Assembly (NCBI RefSeq): GCF_003265705.1 | Contig: NW_020312785.1 | Coordinates: 135,345,376 to 135,409,375 of the forward strand | From: Callorhinus ursinus | Taxonomy: Eukaryota > Chordata > Mammalia > Carnivora > Otariidae | DNA length: 64,000 nt | Direction of reading: 5' to 3' | Part shown: piece after piece, positions 40,040-54,544 of the stretch | How positions within the stretch are numbered: position 1 is the stretch's first letter | How the letters are laid out: each line of letters starts with the position of its first letter | Position numbers and translations under genes: made by a program | Notes under the pieces: generated by a model | Told to the model about the DNA's origin: nothing | Databases searched by the model: none | Seen by the model: only the letters and a program-made list of their open reading frames with translations

Positions 40040-40310
40040 CGCAGGACTGGGGCAGGGGCGGGGTGGGGGGAGGGCGGAGAGAGGCAAGCATGGTTTCTCT
40101 TCAGAGCCTTCGGAGAGAAATTAAAAGAAGCCGCAAGGGTCTGGGAGGGCAGGCTGGCTTCCACCAGTGAGAAGACTTTGGGGAAAAGCTGCGGAAGGGG
40201 AGTTGGAAAGAAGAGCAAGTGGTTCCTAATAAAGAAATTTCTTAGAAAAGAGGTCATTTGAGGCAGTCGGTGGTGGCGGGGCGGGGGCGGTGGGGGGGCA
40301 GATCCTGAGG
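40040..40310 (+). promoter_or_regulatory. G-rich cluster with GC boxes and G-quadruplex motifs
   Basis: At 40049-40075 five runs of 3-6 G are separated by 1-2 bases and include a GGGGCGGGG GC box. A second cluster at 40278-40298 again contains GGGGCGGGGGCGG. Both fit the G-quadruplex pattern on the + strand, and CpGs are locally enriched. Whether this is an intronic regulatory element is an inference; no transcript start is shown by sequence. Confidence 0.4.
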
Positions 40311-41982
40311 TGGTGGGCCTTGGTGCGCCTGGCCTGGGAAAGCAGCCTGAGGGCATGACAGAGACTTGGTTTGATTGAATAATTCTGTTGTGTGAACATC
40401 TGCCTTGGGTTGGGTGCCTCAGAGCCTGGAACAAGAATTGAGCATAAGTGGTTTATTTGGGAAGTGATCTCAGGAAATGCCAGAAAGAGAACGAGGAAGT
40501 CAGTCAGGAAAGGGAAGGAGGCCAAGAAATGGCGTGTTATCAAGCAGGGCACCACTGTGGACAGCTAGGACACACAGTCCTGCTGGGGACCCCAAGTGCA
40601 GTCAAACGCACACCTCCGCATCACACCACCTGACTCACGAGGAAGCTGGGGGCTTACCTTCCAACCCCCATCCATCTGGGATAGTTTGGGAGGGTGAACA
40701 CCAGCCTGTTCTACATGGAGTTGGGCCAGCAGGCATGGAAAGTTGTGTAGCCAGCGGTCTTCTGGGAGTAGACTGAGTAATGGTGGGGGAGCCCGCTCAC
40801 GCCTTAATTTGCTTGCTCTACAGCTCTTTGTAGAAGGGAGGCCTGAGCCTGGACATTTTTTTTGATCAAATGCACAAAGAAGACTCTAGAAAACTCTCGA
40901 AAACCATGCATGAACTCCATGGCCAACCCTGCCCTGATCTGGTGCTCACGGCCTAATTTGTGACAGAATCATTTTTCCCCACCCCCACCCCCACCATCCC
41001 ACCTGTTTCTCTAAACCCAAAATGGACGAATGTTTGGGTTTAATGTCGGTAAATAATAGTAGTTAAGGAGAGGGCTGCTTTTTGTAATCAGTGGGTTTTT
41101 TTGCATAACTCTTTTAGAAATTACAAACCATCGCCATCCGATAGATTCCATGAGCTTCCCCTTCTCAGAGTCATGTGGTGCAGCGGGGCTGGCCAAGGCA
41201 GGGAGGAACACATTTGTCACATCTGTGACAGGCATATCCCCACCTGGGGCTGCCCCAGCTGGGCTTGTTCTGGCTGGGGGAGAAAGAGCTCAGTGCAATG
41301 CTTGAGGAGAGAGGAGAAAGCATGCAAGGCTTCCTAAAAAGGCAAAACCATTTTCAGAGTAACGGTAATCTAGCATGCGATTCTGAGTGTTCTTCCCGGA
41401 ATACAGTGCACTCTCTTGCCTCTTTTTTCTCAACTGTAAAATGAAGTGTTGGATCACATCTTTCAAGACTCTTCTTTGACATTCTCTCTCTGACTCATTT
41501 GAAATGCTTAAAGTATGCTTAATAACTTGTATTCACTTCCTCTGTCAAGATGCAACTCCTTTTACTTGCAAAACATTCACAACCATGCTGCTCCAAGCCT
41601 GGTCTGTGGAAGGTGCTGGTCCTCGGATGGGATGGATTTGTGATATGATGAGGACAGAGAGGGTGTTTTGTGACTTTAACAGCAATTTGGTGTTGCCCAA
41701 GACACCTGAGTAGCATTCACTTTTCTTGTGATTTATTTCTGCAGTGTTTTACTCAAGCTTCAGTCCCCAGTAAACTGGGAAGCAAAACACCTCATCTTTT
41801 ATAAAAATATAGATTGAGCAGTGCTCATCATAAACAGTAAGGGGAAAATTTAAATCACCATTAATCCCAGCATTCAATCGATGCCAGTTTTGTTCAACTA
41901 AGAATGAGGAATGGGAGAAATATTTGCTTTTGCCATATCCATTTATTTAATAATTTTGGAGTTTTAATCACATGCATTTTCT

Positions 41983-42195
41983 TTTTCTTTTCTTTTCTTT
42001 CTTTTTTTTTTTTTTGATTTTATTTATTTGAGAGAGAGAGCTAGAGATAGTGAGAAAGAGCACAAGCCAGGAGGAGAGGGAGAAGCAGGGTCCCCGCTGA
42101 GCAGGGAGCCTGATGCAGGGCTCGGTCCCAAGACCCTGGGATCATGACCTGAGCCGAAGGCAGACACTTAACCAACTGAACCACCCAGGCGCCCC
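41983..42195 (-). mobile_element. CAN-SINE, antisense, with 15-bp TSD
   Basis: CT/T-rich start (reverse of the tail), gattttatttatttgaga, and end gaaccacccaggcgcccc. Perfect duplication tcacatgcattttct at 41968-41982 and 42196-42210. Confidence 0.95.
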
Positions 42196-42725
42196 TCACA
42201 TGCATTTTCTAAAATAAAAATACTTTAAGCACCAAGGTGAAAAATAAATAGATAAGGATAAAAGATAAATAGGGATAAAAGATACGTAATTTGGACCCAG
42301 CAGTTTTGCCAGAGTGGGTGAAGCATCTCAGCCTCTAGATGCCTGAAACAATGGGAGAAAGTAGGAGCGAAAACCAGCCCCTGGTTTGGCCAGTCACTAC
42401 CTCTGCTGGATTCCCCTGGACCATCCGGCTATCAGTGCTTGATATCCTGTCCTGGGGAGGACCATCGGTGCCCACCTGGCTGGCAGAGGCCTCCTGCCCT
42501 CAACCACCTGCCCTGGAGTTAAGGCGTCCCGCTGGGTGTCTGTGGCCACCTCCTTCTGCTGACGCAAAGCAGATGTGCTCCGTATCCTCAGGGCCTCTGG
42601 GCAGACCTGAGGAGCAGTTAGCACGAGGCCTCCAGGAAGAAACAGCCTCCAGCATAATGTCTGGCAGCAGTTATCCTCTGCATCCTGGTGGAGGCCTGAG
42701 AACGACATTGCCTTCACAGCCACAG

Positions 42726-42842
42726 AAGGAAAAAGAAAGAAAGAAGAATAAAGAAGGAAAGGAAGGAAGAAGGAAGGAAGGAAGAAAAAAAAGAAAGAAA
42801 GAAAAAGAGAAAGAAAGAAAAAAAGAAAGAAAGAAAGAAAAG
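42726..42842. repeat. (GAAA)n/(GGAA)n purine repeat
   Basis: Over 110 bases of almost pure A/G, with GAAA and GGAA units. It gives a false Lys/Glu-rich open frame. Confidence 0.95.
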
Positions 42843-43136
42843 CAACACCGGCTGACGGTGGTTTTCATGCTGCTACAATCACATTAAAGGTGGTGACTGA
42901 GAGGCGCTGCCAAGCATAGGTCATCTTTACATACATTCTAGGGCATGACTAAAAAAAAAAAATAGGTGGGAATAGCATGTTTAAACTGAGGGCAAAGAGC
43001 AAAGAGGAATTGCAAAAAATCCACAATAAAACAAAAAAGCCCACTTAGCTATTTTGGAAAATATATACTATACATTATATAACTATGACATCCGCCGGGA
43101 GTTGAAGAAAGGTCGGCTTAAAACATGCATACGGTT

Positions 43137-43346
43137 TATTTTTTTTATTTTTATTTTATTTTATTTTATTTTAGAGAGAGAGCACAGGGGAAGGAGGAGC
43201 AGAGGGAGAGGGAGAGAGAGAATCTTAAGCAGGCTCCATGCTCAGGGCAGAGCCCCCAACGCAGGGCTCGATCTCATGACCCTGAGATCATGAACTGAGC
43301 CAAAATCAAGAGTCAGTCACTTAACCAACTGAACTACCGAGGCGCC
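43137..43346 (-). mobile_element. CAN-SINE, antisense, older subfamily
   Basis: (TTTTA)n start, agagagagagcaca, the aaaatcaagagtcag signature and end gaactaccgaggcgcc. More diverged at the head than the young copies, and no clear duplication. Confidence 0.9.
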
Positions 43347-44754
43347 TTCTTTTAATTTTTTTTAAAGATGCATGCACTTTAAATCTCCATCTTGGTTCCT
43401 CACCTGAAAGACTACTTCAGTGTTAAGGGACTGGGGTGTTCCTGTTTGGGTCACATGATGGTCACCCAGAATTGTCTAATTTAAACTTAGAAGGAGACTC
43501 ATAGACTCACACTGTCCCAGCTCAGCTCAGGGCCAGCCGCTTTCAGACTGTCCTTGACCTCCCTTCCCTATAAAATCTCCCACAAGTCACAGACTGGGAG
43601 CAGGTCTCGTGCCCCTTAGGGATACTAGAGAATCTCAGAACTTTCCAAGGTTTTAGGAAAAGTAGGAAGTAATCCAGTAAAAATTCTCTTTACTCTGGGA
43701 AAGGACTATCGCCTTTGTCTTCTTTTCCAAAGGAGCATTCATTACTTTTCCTTTACCCAGAAAACAAGCTTGTGCCTGATGCCCTATGCCATCCTCTCTG
43801 AGCTCTCCCTGATTCCCCAGGGAAACCTGCTTTGGTCCCCACAGAACTTAAAAATTACTGTGGCTTATGCAACTTTGAAGATTAGCACTGGAAATGAAAT
43901 AAATTGGCCCTGGGTTATAACCTCAACTATGGAGACTTTTTCTTTGTTGTGTAGGAATCTCAGCCGTGAGATTGACACCTGGGATTGATTCTGATGCCGC
44001 CATTTTCCTTCCCTGACCATGGTCATCCCCTGCCCCTTTCTGAGCGCTGTGCGGTGGGAATTGTTGATGGGTTAGTACATTCAGTTTCTCAAGAAGAGGC
44101 CCTATCAAGACTTCCTCGGGGTGGCTTTGCAGCTAGTGTCAGATGGGGCAGTTTAGCTGAGAGATTGACCTAAAGAGAAAGCACTTCCTTGGCAGCTGTC
44201 TCAGGCCAGCTTTGCTAGAAGTAGTCTGACACAAAGATTTTTGTGCAATGGTTAATTGCGGATAAGGTCTCAGGGGAAGAGAGTAAAGAGAAACAGGAAG
44301 GGGAGGAGCTCAGCAAACTTGTAGTTTCAAGAGAGTTCTAGCCTCAGCCTGATCTCATGGGGAGCTCTAGAGGGTGAATTGCACCACAGCCCTCTCCCTG
44401 CAGAAGCAAGAGGGTTAGACTATGAAAACACCCACATTAATTTATCATATGCTGCAGGCTGCCTCTGGGGGGTAAGGCTTTCTGGAAATCTCCAGGACAG
44501 GCAGCTCTCATCAGCCAAAGGCAGTCCTCCAGAGAAGGGCGAAGGTGTGAGCCCTCAGGACTCAACACTTGTGGCAGCTGGGGTCTGGTGCTGCTGGCTT
44601 GGTAAAGGGATCCGGGCAGGGAGCCAGTGACACCAGCTTTGGCAGCCAAAATAGTAGGAAATGGAGACTCCGTGGACTGACAGATTATTTAAAGAGCACT
44701 TTATATCATATGCAAATCCTATCCCATTATATTGTATTAGAATATACACACCTC

Positions 44755-44960
44755 GGGCTCCTGGGTGGCTCAGTCGTTAAGTGGCTGCCTTGGGCTCAGG
44801 TCATGATCCCAGGGTCCTGGGATCGAGCCCCGCATCGGGCTCCCTGCTCAGCGGGAAGCCTGCTTCTCCCTCTCCCACTCCCCCTGCTTGTGTTCCCTCT
44901 CTCACTGTGTCTCTCTCTCTCAAATAAATAAAATAAATAAATAAATCTTTAAAAAAAAAA
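44755..44960 (+). mobile_element. CAN-SINE, sense, with 14-bp TSD
   Basis: Head gggctcctgggtggctcag (one change from the usual gcgcc), CT-rich part, AAATAAATAAATC and an A-run. Perfect duplication aatatacacacctc at 44741-44754 and 44961-44974. Confidence 0.95.
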
Positions 44961-45874
44961 AATATACACACCTCAAGTCATGGCGCTAAGAGGGCATCAT
45001 ATTGTTCGATTAGATTGGATTACAAGATAAGTCTGGAGGGGAACATGGAGGTCATCCAATTCAGCCCCTTCCTTTTATAGAAGAGTTAGGTCAGAGTCAA
45101 CTGTACTGAGAACCGGCTCTGATTGCCAGTCCTCTGCTTTTGTTTGAATTCAACCCAACTCCTATCTAGTGAATGCCTGCTATGTGTATGGCACAATTTT
45201 AAGTACGGAGCAGAGAATTGGAAAGACAGTAGACTCAGCTTCAGCCTTGGACCTTAGGAATTTACAGTCTATAGAAGATAAGGGAATGGAAGAAAGAAAT
45301 AAGAATATTATGCTGACCAAAGTTCAGCTCTCACCCCTACAGCAGTAAGGATTAAGTGTTACGGCACTCGGGGGCAAAAGCGGACACACAGGAGGATGGT
45401 TTGTGCTTGTCTCGATGTGATGGGAGGCCTTCATCACAAATCTCCTGAAAAAAGACGATATCCTGGCTGCTCTTCTGTTGGGGGATGGGGGGTGGAGGTA
45501 TCACAGAAGATGAATATGCAAGTGGGGTTCTGGGAAAGGGGAGAAAACAAATAGACCAATTAGAATAAGCTATCCCTTTTCAAAGGGGGCATTGAAAGCT
45601 TCTTCAGTTCTTAGCCTGGAAGGGCAAATTATTGAAAGTTTTACTTATTAAACATGATTATTTTGCTAAAGGCCAAAGGTTCTACTTTCTGTGAAGAAGA
45701 ATATTGGGTCCAGCCCATCCTCCCCTTCTAGCGCAGACACGTTTTAGTAAAGGAGTGTTTTCTAAAATATTTTAGGTTGTCCTGTGCAATGACATGTATG
45801 TTGATCCACCCAGTTAAATCAGTGTGTTGTTTTACTTTTCACTTAAGAGTTTAGGCATTGCCACTTTGGACCGG

Positions 45875-46140
45875 ATCTAAGATTCATTCATTCATTCATT
45901 CATTCCTCAACAAAGAATGTGTTGAGAGCCTCGCGTGTAGAAGAATGACAAAAGGGAGTCAGAACCCGCCCTCAGATGTTCATGGTCTGCTTAGATGAGG
46001 CAAATAAACATGTGATTATATCAAAATATGATACAGGCTAAAATAAAGCTCTGCCCGGGACATCTAGCCACAAATGGCTTGGGGGCTATTCAAGGAAGTT
46101 TCTATAAAGAGATTGACCTTAGTGGAAACCTGAAGCCCTA
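45875..46140 (-). mobile_element. L2-type relic, antisense
   Basis: 'gattcattcattcattcattcattcctcaacaaagaatgtgttgagagcc', 'cagatgttcatggtctgcttagatgaggcaaataaacatgtgattata' and 'tgaccttagtggaaacctgaag', the same order as 38990-39290. Confidence 0.5.
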
Positions 46141-46328
46141 GGGAAGGGGGGTATATCATTCTCTCTTCTCTTCTTTGTCCCATGTATCACTAAAGGAAAA
46201 GTACCTTTATAATTTTGTTTGTTGATGCGTTGTTCATCTCTCTCCTCCGTCATCCTAGTAAATAGCATTGCTCAACATTTGTGTCATCATTGCTATGGTA
46301 AGGAGCCTTTATAGACGTTTTCTTTGCC

Positions 46329-46432
46329 TTTTTTTTTTTTTTTTAAGTAGGCTCCACACCCCTCGTGGGGCTTGAACTCACAACTCTGAGATCCAGGGTC
46401 GCATGCTGTATGGACTAAGCCAGGCAGGCGCC
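46329..46432 (-). mobile_element. Short antisense tRNA-type SINE fragment
   Basis: T-run, 'aagtaggctccacacccctcgtggggcttgaactcacaactctgagatcc' and 'gcatgctgtatggactaagccaggcaggcgcc'. Half-length variant of the carnivore tRNA SINE in reverse. Confidence 0.75.
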
Positions 46433-46474
46433 CTGACATTTTTTTTCTTCTTAACCGGTACTCCACATCAATTT

Positions 46475-46855
46475 TTTTTTTCCTTCATGGAAAAATAACG
46501 TAATCTAAAATTCACCCTTTCAGCCTTTTTCAAGTGTAGAATTCACTAGCATTAAGTACATTCACAGTGTTGTGCAACCATCCCCGTTATCTATTTCCAG
46601 AACTTTCTCATCCCCCCCCAACTGAAACTCTGTACCCATTAAACAACAGCCCTCCGTCTCTTCATCCCCCAGTCCCTGGCAATCACTCTTCTACTTCCTG
46701 TCTCTATGAATTAGTCTATTTTAGGTACCTCATAAATGGAATCATGCAGTGTTTGTCCTCGTGCGACTGCCTTATTTCACTTAACAGAACATTCTTAAGG
46801 TTCATCCATGTTGTAACATGTCAGAATTTCATTCCCTTTTAGGCTGGATATCCCC
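46475..46855 (-). mobile_element. Antisense L1 3' relic
   Basis: 'ccttcatggaaaaataacgtaatctaaaattcaccctttcagcctttttcaagtgtagaattcactagcattaagtacattcacagtgttgtgcaaccatcc', then 'ccagtccctggcaatcactcttctacttcctgtctctatgaatt' and 'aaggttcatccatgttgtaac'. Reverse complement of an L1 3' region. Confidence 0.75.
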
Positions 46856-47019
46856 ATGAAGTTTAACCACCACATATTAAACCTGCTTATGTCCTGGGGC
46901 CTTTGTAGGGCTACCAACCAGTGTAATATGTAAGATTTTTCTACCTCCCAAGAACCAGTTTTGCCCCCCTTGGAGCAACATCACCCCACTGAGAATGCCT
47001 GCATTAAAATGTAACCTCG

Positions 47020-47174
47020 GGCGGGGCCTGAGTGACTCAGTCCATTGAGCATCCGAGTTTTGATTTCTGCCCAGGTCGTGATCTCAGGGTTGTGGGATCG
47101 AGCCCTGGGCAGGCTCTGAGCTCAGAGCGCAGTCTGCTTGTCCCTCTCCCTCTGCTCTCCCCCTACTCGTGCTT

Positions 47175-47207
<33 letters not shown>

Positions 47208-47249
47208 AAAATCATCAATGAATTAATTAATTTAAGAAATAAATAAAAT
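47020..47249 (+). mobile_element. CAN-SINE, sense, diverged older copy
   Basis: Head 'cggggcctgagtgactcagtccattgagcatccgag', middle 'ggtcgtgatctcagggttgtgggatcgagccc', a (CT)n stretch at 47177-47201 and an A/T tail. Many changes from the young copies. Confidence 0.88.
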
Positions 47250-47391
47250 GAAAGCTCAGTGACCTTGTTGGTCCCGTTCTTCACTGTCCCCAACTGTTAG
47301 CACAGGACGTAGCACGTAGCAAGCCCTCAACGGTTATCTGTTGAATATTTCTCAAGCTCTTTCCACAACCCCTCCTTCCTTCTTATTTTAA

Positions 47392-50499
<3,108 letters not shown>

Positions 50500-50679
50500 G
50501 GCATCCAGACGGTGTGCGAGACTCTGACCGAGTGCTGGGACCACGACCCCGAGGCCCGGCTCACGGCCCAGTGCGTGGCGGAGCGCTTCAGCGAACTGGA
50601 GCACCTGGACAGGCTCTCAGGGAGGAGCTGCTCCGAGGAGAAGATCCCGGAAGATGGCTCACCGAACACTACCAAATAG
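50500..50679 (+). CDS. TGFBR2: TGFBR2 coding exon 7: end of the kinase and C-terminal tail, with stop codon
   Basis: Encodes residues 509-567 and the TAG stop at 50677-50679. It starts [20 protein letters not shown], which contains kinase subdomain XI with the invariant Arg (Arg528 equivalent in EARLTA) and Arg537 (AERFSE), and ends in the short tail [14 protein letters not shown]. 180 nt including the stop, as in human, so the protein should be the usual 567-residue short isoform if the missing 5' exons are normal. Differences from human as remembered: Thr for Met after GIQ and Pro for Leu in the tail. The exon is GC-rich compared with its surroundings. Confidence 0.97.
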   Translation, partial: GIQTVCETLTECWDHDPEARLTAQCVAERFSELEHLDRLSGRSCSEEKIPEDGSPNTTK

Positions 50680-50952
50680 CTCTTCTGGGGCAGGCTGGCC
50701 TACGTGTGAAGGGGCTGCCCCTGTCACCAAAGAACAGAGGCAGCAGGAGGCTGCCCCTGAACCTGAAGCAATGCTTCCTGGAAGCCCAGGGGGTTACTGC
50801 CCTCCCTGTAAGCCAGTGGGCATGAGCAGAACCACCAGCAGCCGGGAGTGGGTGACATGAAGCATTCTAGGCCTTTGACATTGTCATAGGATAAGCTGTG
50901 TTAGCACTTCCTCAGGAAATGATATTGATTTTTACAATAGCCAATAACATTT

Positions 50953-50960
50953 GCACTTTA
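50953..50960 (+). promoter_or_regulatory. miR-17/20/93/106 seed match (8mer) in the 3'UTR
   Basis: GCACTTTA is the full 8mer complement of the AAAGUGC seed, about 275 nt after the stop codon and upstream of both poly(A) regions. TGFBR2 is a known target of this microRNA family in human. Function in this species is inferred. Confidence 0.6.
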
Positions 50961-50993
50961 TTAATGCCTGTATATAAATATGGAATAGCTCTG

Positions 50994-51037
50994 TTTTATA
51001 TATATCTATATATGTCTATATCTATATATATATACAG
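50994..51037. repeat. TA-rich stretch in the 3'UTR
   Basis: Imperfect TATATC/TATA units just before the early poly(A) signal. Confidence 0.85.
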
Positions 51038-51062
51038 CCATACTCTGGAAAGAGACAAGGAA

Positions 51063-51068
51063 AATAAA
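51063..51068 (+). terminator. TGFBR2: Early poly(A) signal AATAAA
   Basis: Canonical hexamer about 385 nt after the stop codon, in ggaaaataaaatcaaat. Its use would give a short 3'UTR. Use cannot be judged from sequence. Confidence 0.5.
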
Positions 51069-53163
51069 ATCAAATATCCCAAGAAATTGGTTTGTTTGGA
51101 GAGCTCCGGAACCAGGCACAGAAGGAAGGGGATCCGAGACAGCATTAGCACTTGACAATCAACACGTGCGCTGGTTTTCTGCCTACACGAGGTGAGGGCT
51201 CTGCATTAGGAGGGGGCTCCGAGTCTCAAGAGCCTGCTGTGGCCACGTTGCACTCGCTTTTGCAAAATAGTAATTCCCTGCACGGTGGGTGGGGGGGGGA
51301 CTTTTCTGGCTATGGAGCCAATTATAGTCACACTGTTTGGGGACCAGATGCTGGGGTTCCTGCGTGCCACTGTGTCTCCTGGACTTTTCACTTGAGCTTC
51401 AAGCCCACATCTGGTTTGTGAGCCACCTTCCTCAACCAGCTCAGAAACCCTGTCCCGTCTCTAAGAGCTTAAAAGTTTTGAGCCCCATTTTTTTTTTTTT
51501 TACCTTCGCAGCCTTCACGGGCATAAAAATCAGGACAAATTTCCCCATTTATGAAATGGCCACATATTCTACTAAGGAGAGACCATTCTTTCTTTCCTTT
51601 AATCCCCATCCCCTGCCTCCTGCCCCCATACCCATGTTACTATTCTCCCATGCTACTTTCCCTAAAGGGAACAAATCTCCCTTCCAGGGTTCATTGTGTT
51701 GAGTTTCTCATCAGGCTTGGTTTGAATCTCTAGCTTTCTATGCAAACACCGGTGGATTCCATCTGTCTGGGCTCCTGAACGCTCAGGTACATTTTGGCCT
51801 AGTCAGAAGGATTCTGCCATGGTCAGAACTGTTTCCTCAGGCACTCTGAACATGTGTTTTGCTTGGCCAGAACGGCGTTTGACAAAATTGAGCCACTTTT
51901 TAAATATTTGGAGATTTTGAAGAAAAAAAAAAAATCTGGATCCCGCAAGTGAGGATAGACAGCGGATGGTTTTCACATTTCCCCAGTCCACATTACTCAC
52001 AAAACGAAGGTGTGGACCCACTTATAAAGCTGCTTTACTTCTCGACGTAAACATTTGCATTTTCCACTGCCCGCCCCACCCCAGTCTGGGAATTAAACCC
52101 GCCCCTAAGCAAGGCCTTTTGTAAGAAATGTTCTTTCCATCAGTCATTCTCTGGCTATATGAGTTCAAGTCCCTCCCTTTTCCTAGTCTGGCGTTAAGAT
52201 TTGAAGTTGGTCTTTTTTTTTTTTTTTGGACTGAAGGGGACCCCCTCTAAGTGGTCCCAGGTAAACCAAATCTATTTTTGTCTATATATTAAGAGCTTTC
52301 CCCCCACCCCTGCATTAGGGAGGGCGGCTCTTACCTAGAAGCTTCTGCCACGGTTATCTTTCTCTCCACCATACCAGCTTTCCCGCCCTTTGCAGAATTT
52401 GCCAGCGAGGACTTGAATGTGGGACCCAAGAATCCCATTTACAGTTAGAAAGACTGTGTCCACATGGGCAAGAACAAAGAATGAGCTTTAATACTCCATA
52501 GTAACTCGTTAATCCACAAATACGTGTTAATGCTGCAAAAAAAAAAAAAAATCTCTTTTTCTAAAATGTTTTTGAAGCTACCTATTTTCAGCCAACTAGG
52601 AATATAAGAGAGGACTGGCAGTGAGTAGATCAGAGTTCCATTTGGATTTTGGAAGATCTCATCTCATTGAAGTTTTAGCAGATACGCTGAGATTTGGGAT
52701 TAGGTGAATCTCGTAGGCACCTTGCTCAGTGGGTGTGGGCTGAGAGAGTTCAGGACAGCTTGCCCCCAATACCATGGAAGGGCCCAGAAATTCCATGCAC
52801 CTTAGGGCTTGTCAATGCTGTCCCAATAGCTGTTGCTCATCGACCTCTAGTGGTGAATTTCTAGAATACTGGTCCATTAATGGGATTTTCCAAGATTCAG
52901 AAGAGCTTTATCACTTCTGGGGGGTCATCAGCCTAAACTGGAATGTAGTGTCAGATGATACTGTGGCTTGTTTTATTTCTTATTTCTTTGTCAAGAAAAA
53001 GACCAAGGAATAACATTCTGTAGTTCCTAAAAATACTGATTTTTTTTTTTTTACTACTATACATAAAGGGAAAGTTTTATTCTTTTATGGAACACTTCAG
53101 CAGTACTCATGTATTAAAATAGGAATGTGAATGCTATATACTCTTCTTATATCAAATGTCTCA

Positions 53164-53171
53164 AGCACTTA
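53164..53171 (+). promoter_or_regulatory. miR-302/372/520-type seed match (8mer) near the distal 3'UTR end
   Basis: AGCACTTA is the 8mer complement of the AAGUGCU seed, 34 nt before the first distal AATAAA. It is present only on the long 3'UTR form. Confidence 0.45.
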
Positions 53172-53204
53172 TTTTCATTCTATGCATTGTTTGTCTTTTA
53201 TATA

Positions 53205-53231
53205 AATAAAATGTTTATTAGATGGAATAAA
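53205..53231 (+). terminator. TGFBR2: Distal poly(A) signals of TGFBR2 (two AATAAA)
   Basis: AATAAA at 53205-53210 and again at 53226-53231, 21 bp apart. This is the most likely main cleavage region. Confidence 0.8.
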
Positions 53232-53911
53232 GCAAAAATACTCAGGTCAGCTTCCTGCCTCCTGATCCCATTCATCGTAATTAAGCCATTTAACCTCAAA
53301 ACTTGGTTATTCTACAGTCTATGCAGGAAAAGTCACAAGACAGATTCTCTCCAAATTTCCCATATTGTCTCCTTCAACTGACAGTCTCGAGTCCTTTAAA
53401 AAAAAAAAAAAAGCAATCGCAAAAAGATCCATAATATGAGATGTAGCAGATGCCGTTGGTGGGTGGGGCATGAAGTCTCTCGGTCTCCCGGCCTCCATCT
53501 TGCCTGTCCCAGGAACTGCCTCCATCCACATGACTGCTTCTTCCAGGCCTTGGCACAGCCAACGCTGCTGCTGAGAGCTCCTGTCTGTTTCTTATATCTT
53601 CTTCTTCCCTCACATAGCAGGCTGTTGACTGTATCTTTTTGATTTCTGTCATGTGTCATAGTTCCTCCCTCCTCCTTTCTACTTAGCCACAGCATCCTGC
53701 TTGGGGATTTTAATCGGTTTATCTGCATCACCAGATGAATGTGCCTTAGGCAGTTGGTTCCAGGTCATTGTTTGAAGGGTTTCTGGTAACAATGTATATA
53801 ATTTGCTGCCCAAACTTTGGGCTACCTGTTTTGGAATCTGAGAGATTCTCTGGTTTCTTCTAAGTTATCAACTGAGTTCTAAATAGTGAAGATTCTAAAT
53901 ATTCAATGTAA

Positions 53912-53941
53912 TAATGCTGAGGTTTAGAAACCTCAGCATTA
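53912..53941. repeat. 30-bp palindrome (14-bp arms, 2-base loop)
   Basis: Arm taatgctgaggttt at 53912-53925, loop ag, then the exact reverse complement aaacctcagcatta at 53928-53941. It covers the edge of a MER20 copy. Confidence 0.95.
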
Positions 53942-54108
53942 CTGACATTCTGCATTGGATAATTCTTTGTTTGGGGAATGGGCCTGTCCTGTGCATTGCA
54001 GGCAGATTTCCTGACACCCACCCCACAGCTGTGACAACCAAAGATGTCACCAAACATTGCCAAATGTCCCCTAGGGGATGAAATTGCTCCCAGCTGAGAA
54101 TCACTGAG
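53918..54108 (-). mobile_element. MER20 hAT DNA transposon relic, antisense
   Basis: 'aaacctcagcattactgacattctgcattggataattctttgtttgggg', 'ctgtcctgtgcattgcagg', 'acagctgtgacaaccaaagatgtcaccaaacattgccaaatgtcccctagggg' and 'gctgagaatcactga'. This is the reverse of MER20, nearly full length. Confidence 0.85.
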
Positions 54109-54169
54109 CTAGATGATATTGTCCTATACTACTGTGGGCGTGAGTGATTGTCCTGTCTTCCTGGTAGCT

Positions 54170-54330
54170 TGGCAATTTTAGTGGTTACTTGCTCCACCAT
54201 TTACCAGCCATGTGACCTGAGTAAATAACTTACCCTCTTCATGCCTCAGTTTAATTATATGTAAAGTGGGTAAAATATGTAAAACAGGTCTCATCCTATA
54301 CAAGATACCATTGTGATGGGAATACATGCA
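54170..54330 (+). mobile_element. MIR SINE relic
   Basis: 'tccaccatttaccagccatgtgacctgagtaaataacttaccctcttcatgcctcagtttaattatatgtaaagtgggtaaaata' follows the MIR core order. Confidence 0.7.
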
Positions 54331-54544
54331 AAGGTTTTTCGAATTGTCTTGAACTTGGAAAGCCTGCAATGCATATTGGCCAACATTAAGTTGGGTTAGT
54401 ACACCAATGACTTCTTTCACAAAGAGGTAGATTTTGAGGTAGACCTTAGAAAGCACTTACAACACAGAAGAGATCTGGGCACATGCTACAGACCTGTAGA
54501 ACAGGGAAGTTTCTGTCCCCCTGTATTGACAATCTGAGGAGAAC

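Larger units (their letters stand above)
50680..53250 (+). other. TGFBR2: TGFBR2 3'UTR
   Basis: Follows the stop codon. It contains an early AATAAA (51063-51068), an AT-rich TATATA stretch (50994-51037), G-, T- and A-runs, and tandem AATAAA at 53205-53210 and 53226-53231 in a context (tataaataaaatgtttatta) that I recall from the human TGFBR2 mRNA end. No SINE or L1 insertion is seen. The 3' border is approximate, 10-30 nt after the last AATAAA. Confidence 0.8.

Noticed and set aside
42339..42887. 182-codon open frame with a Lys/Glu-rich end
   Set aside because: The second half is a (GAAA)n/(GGAA)n purine repeat read in frame, and the first half matches no family. Composition explains the frame.
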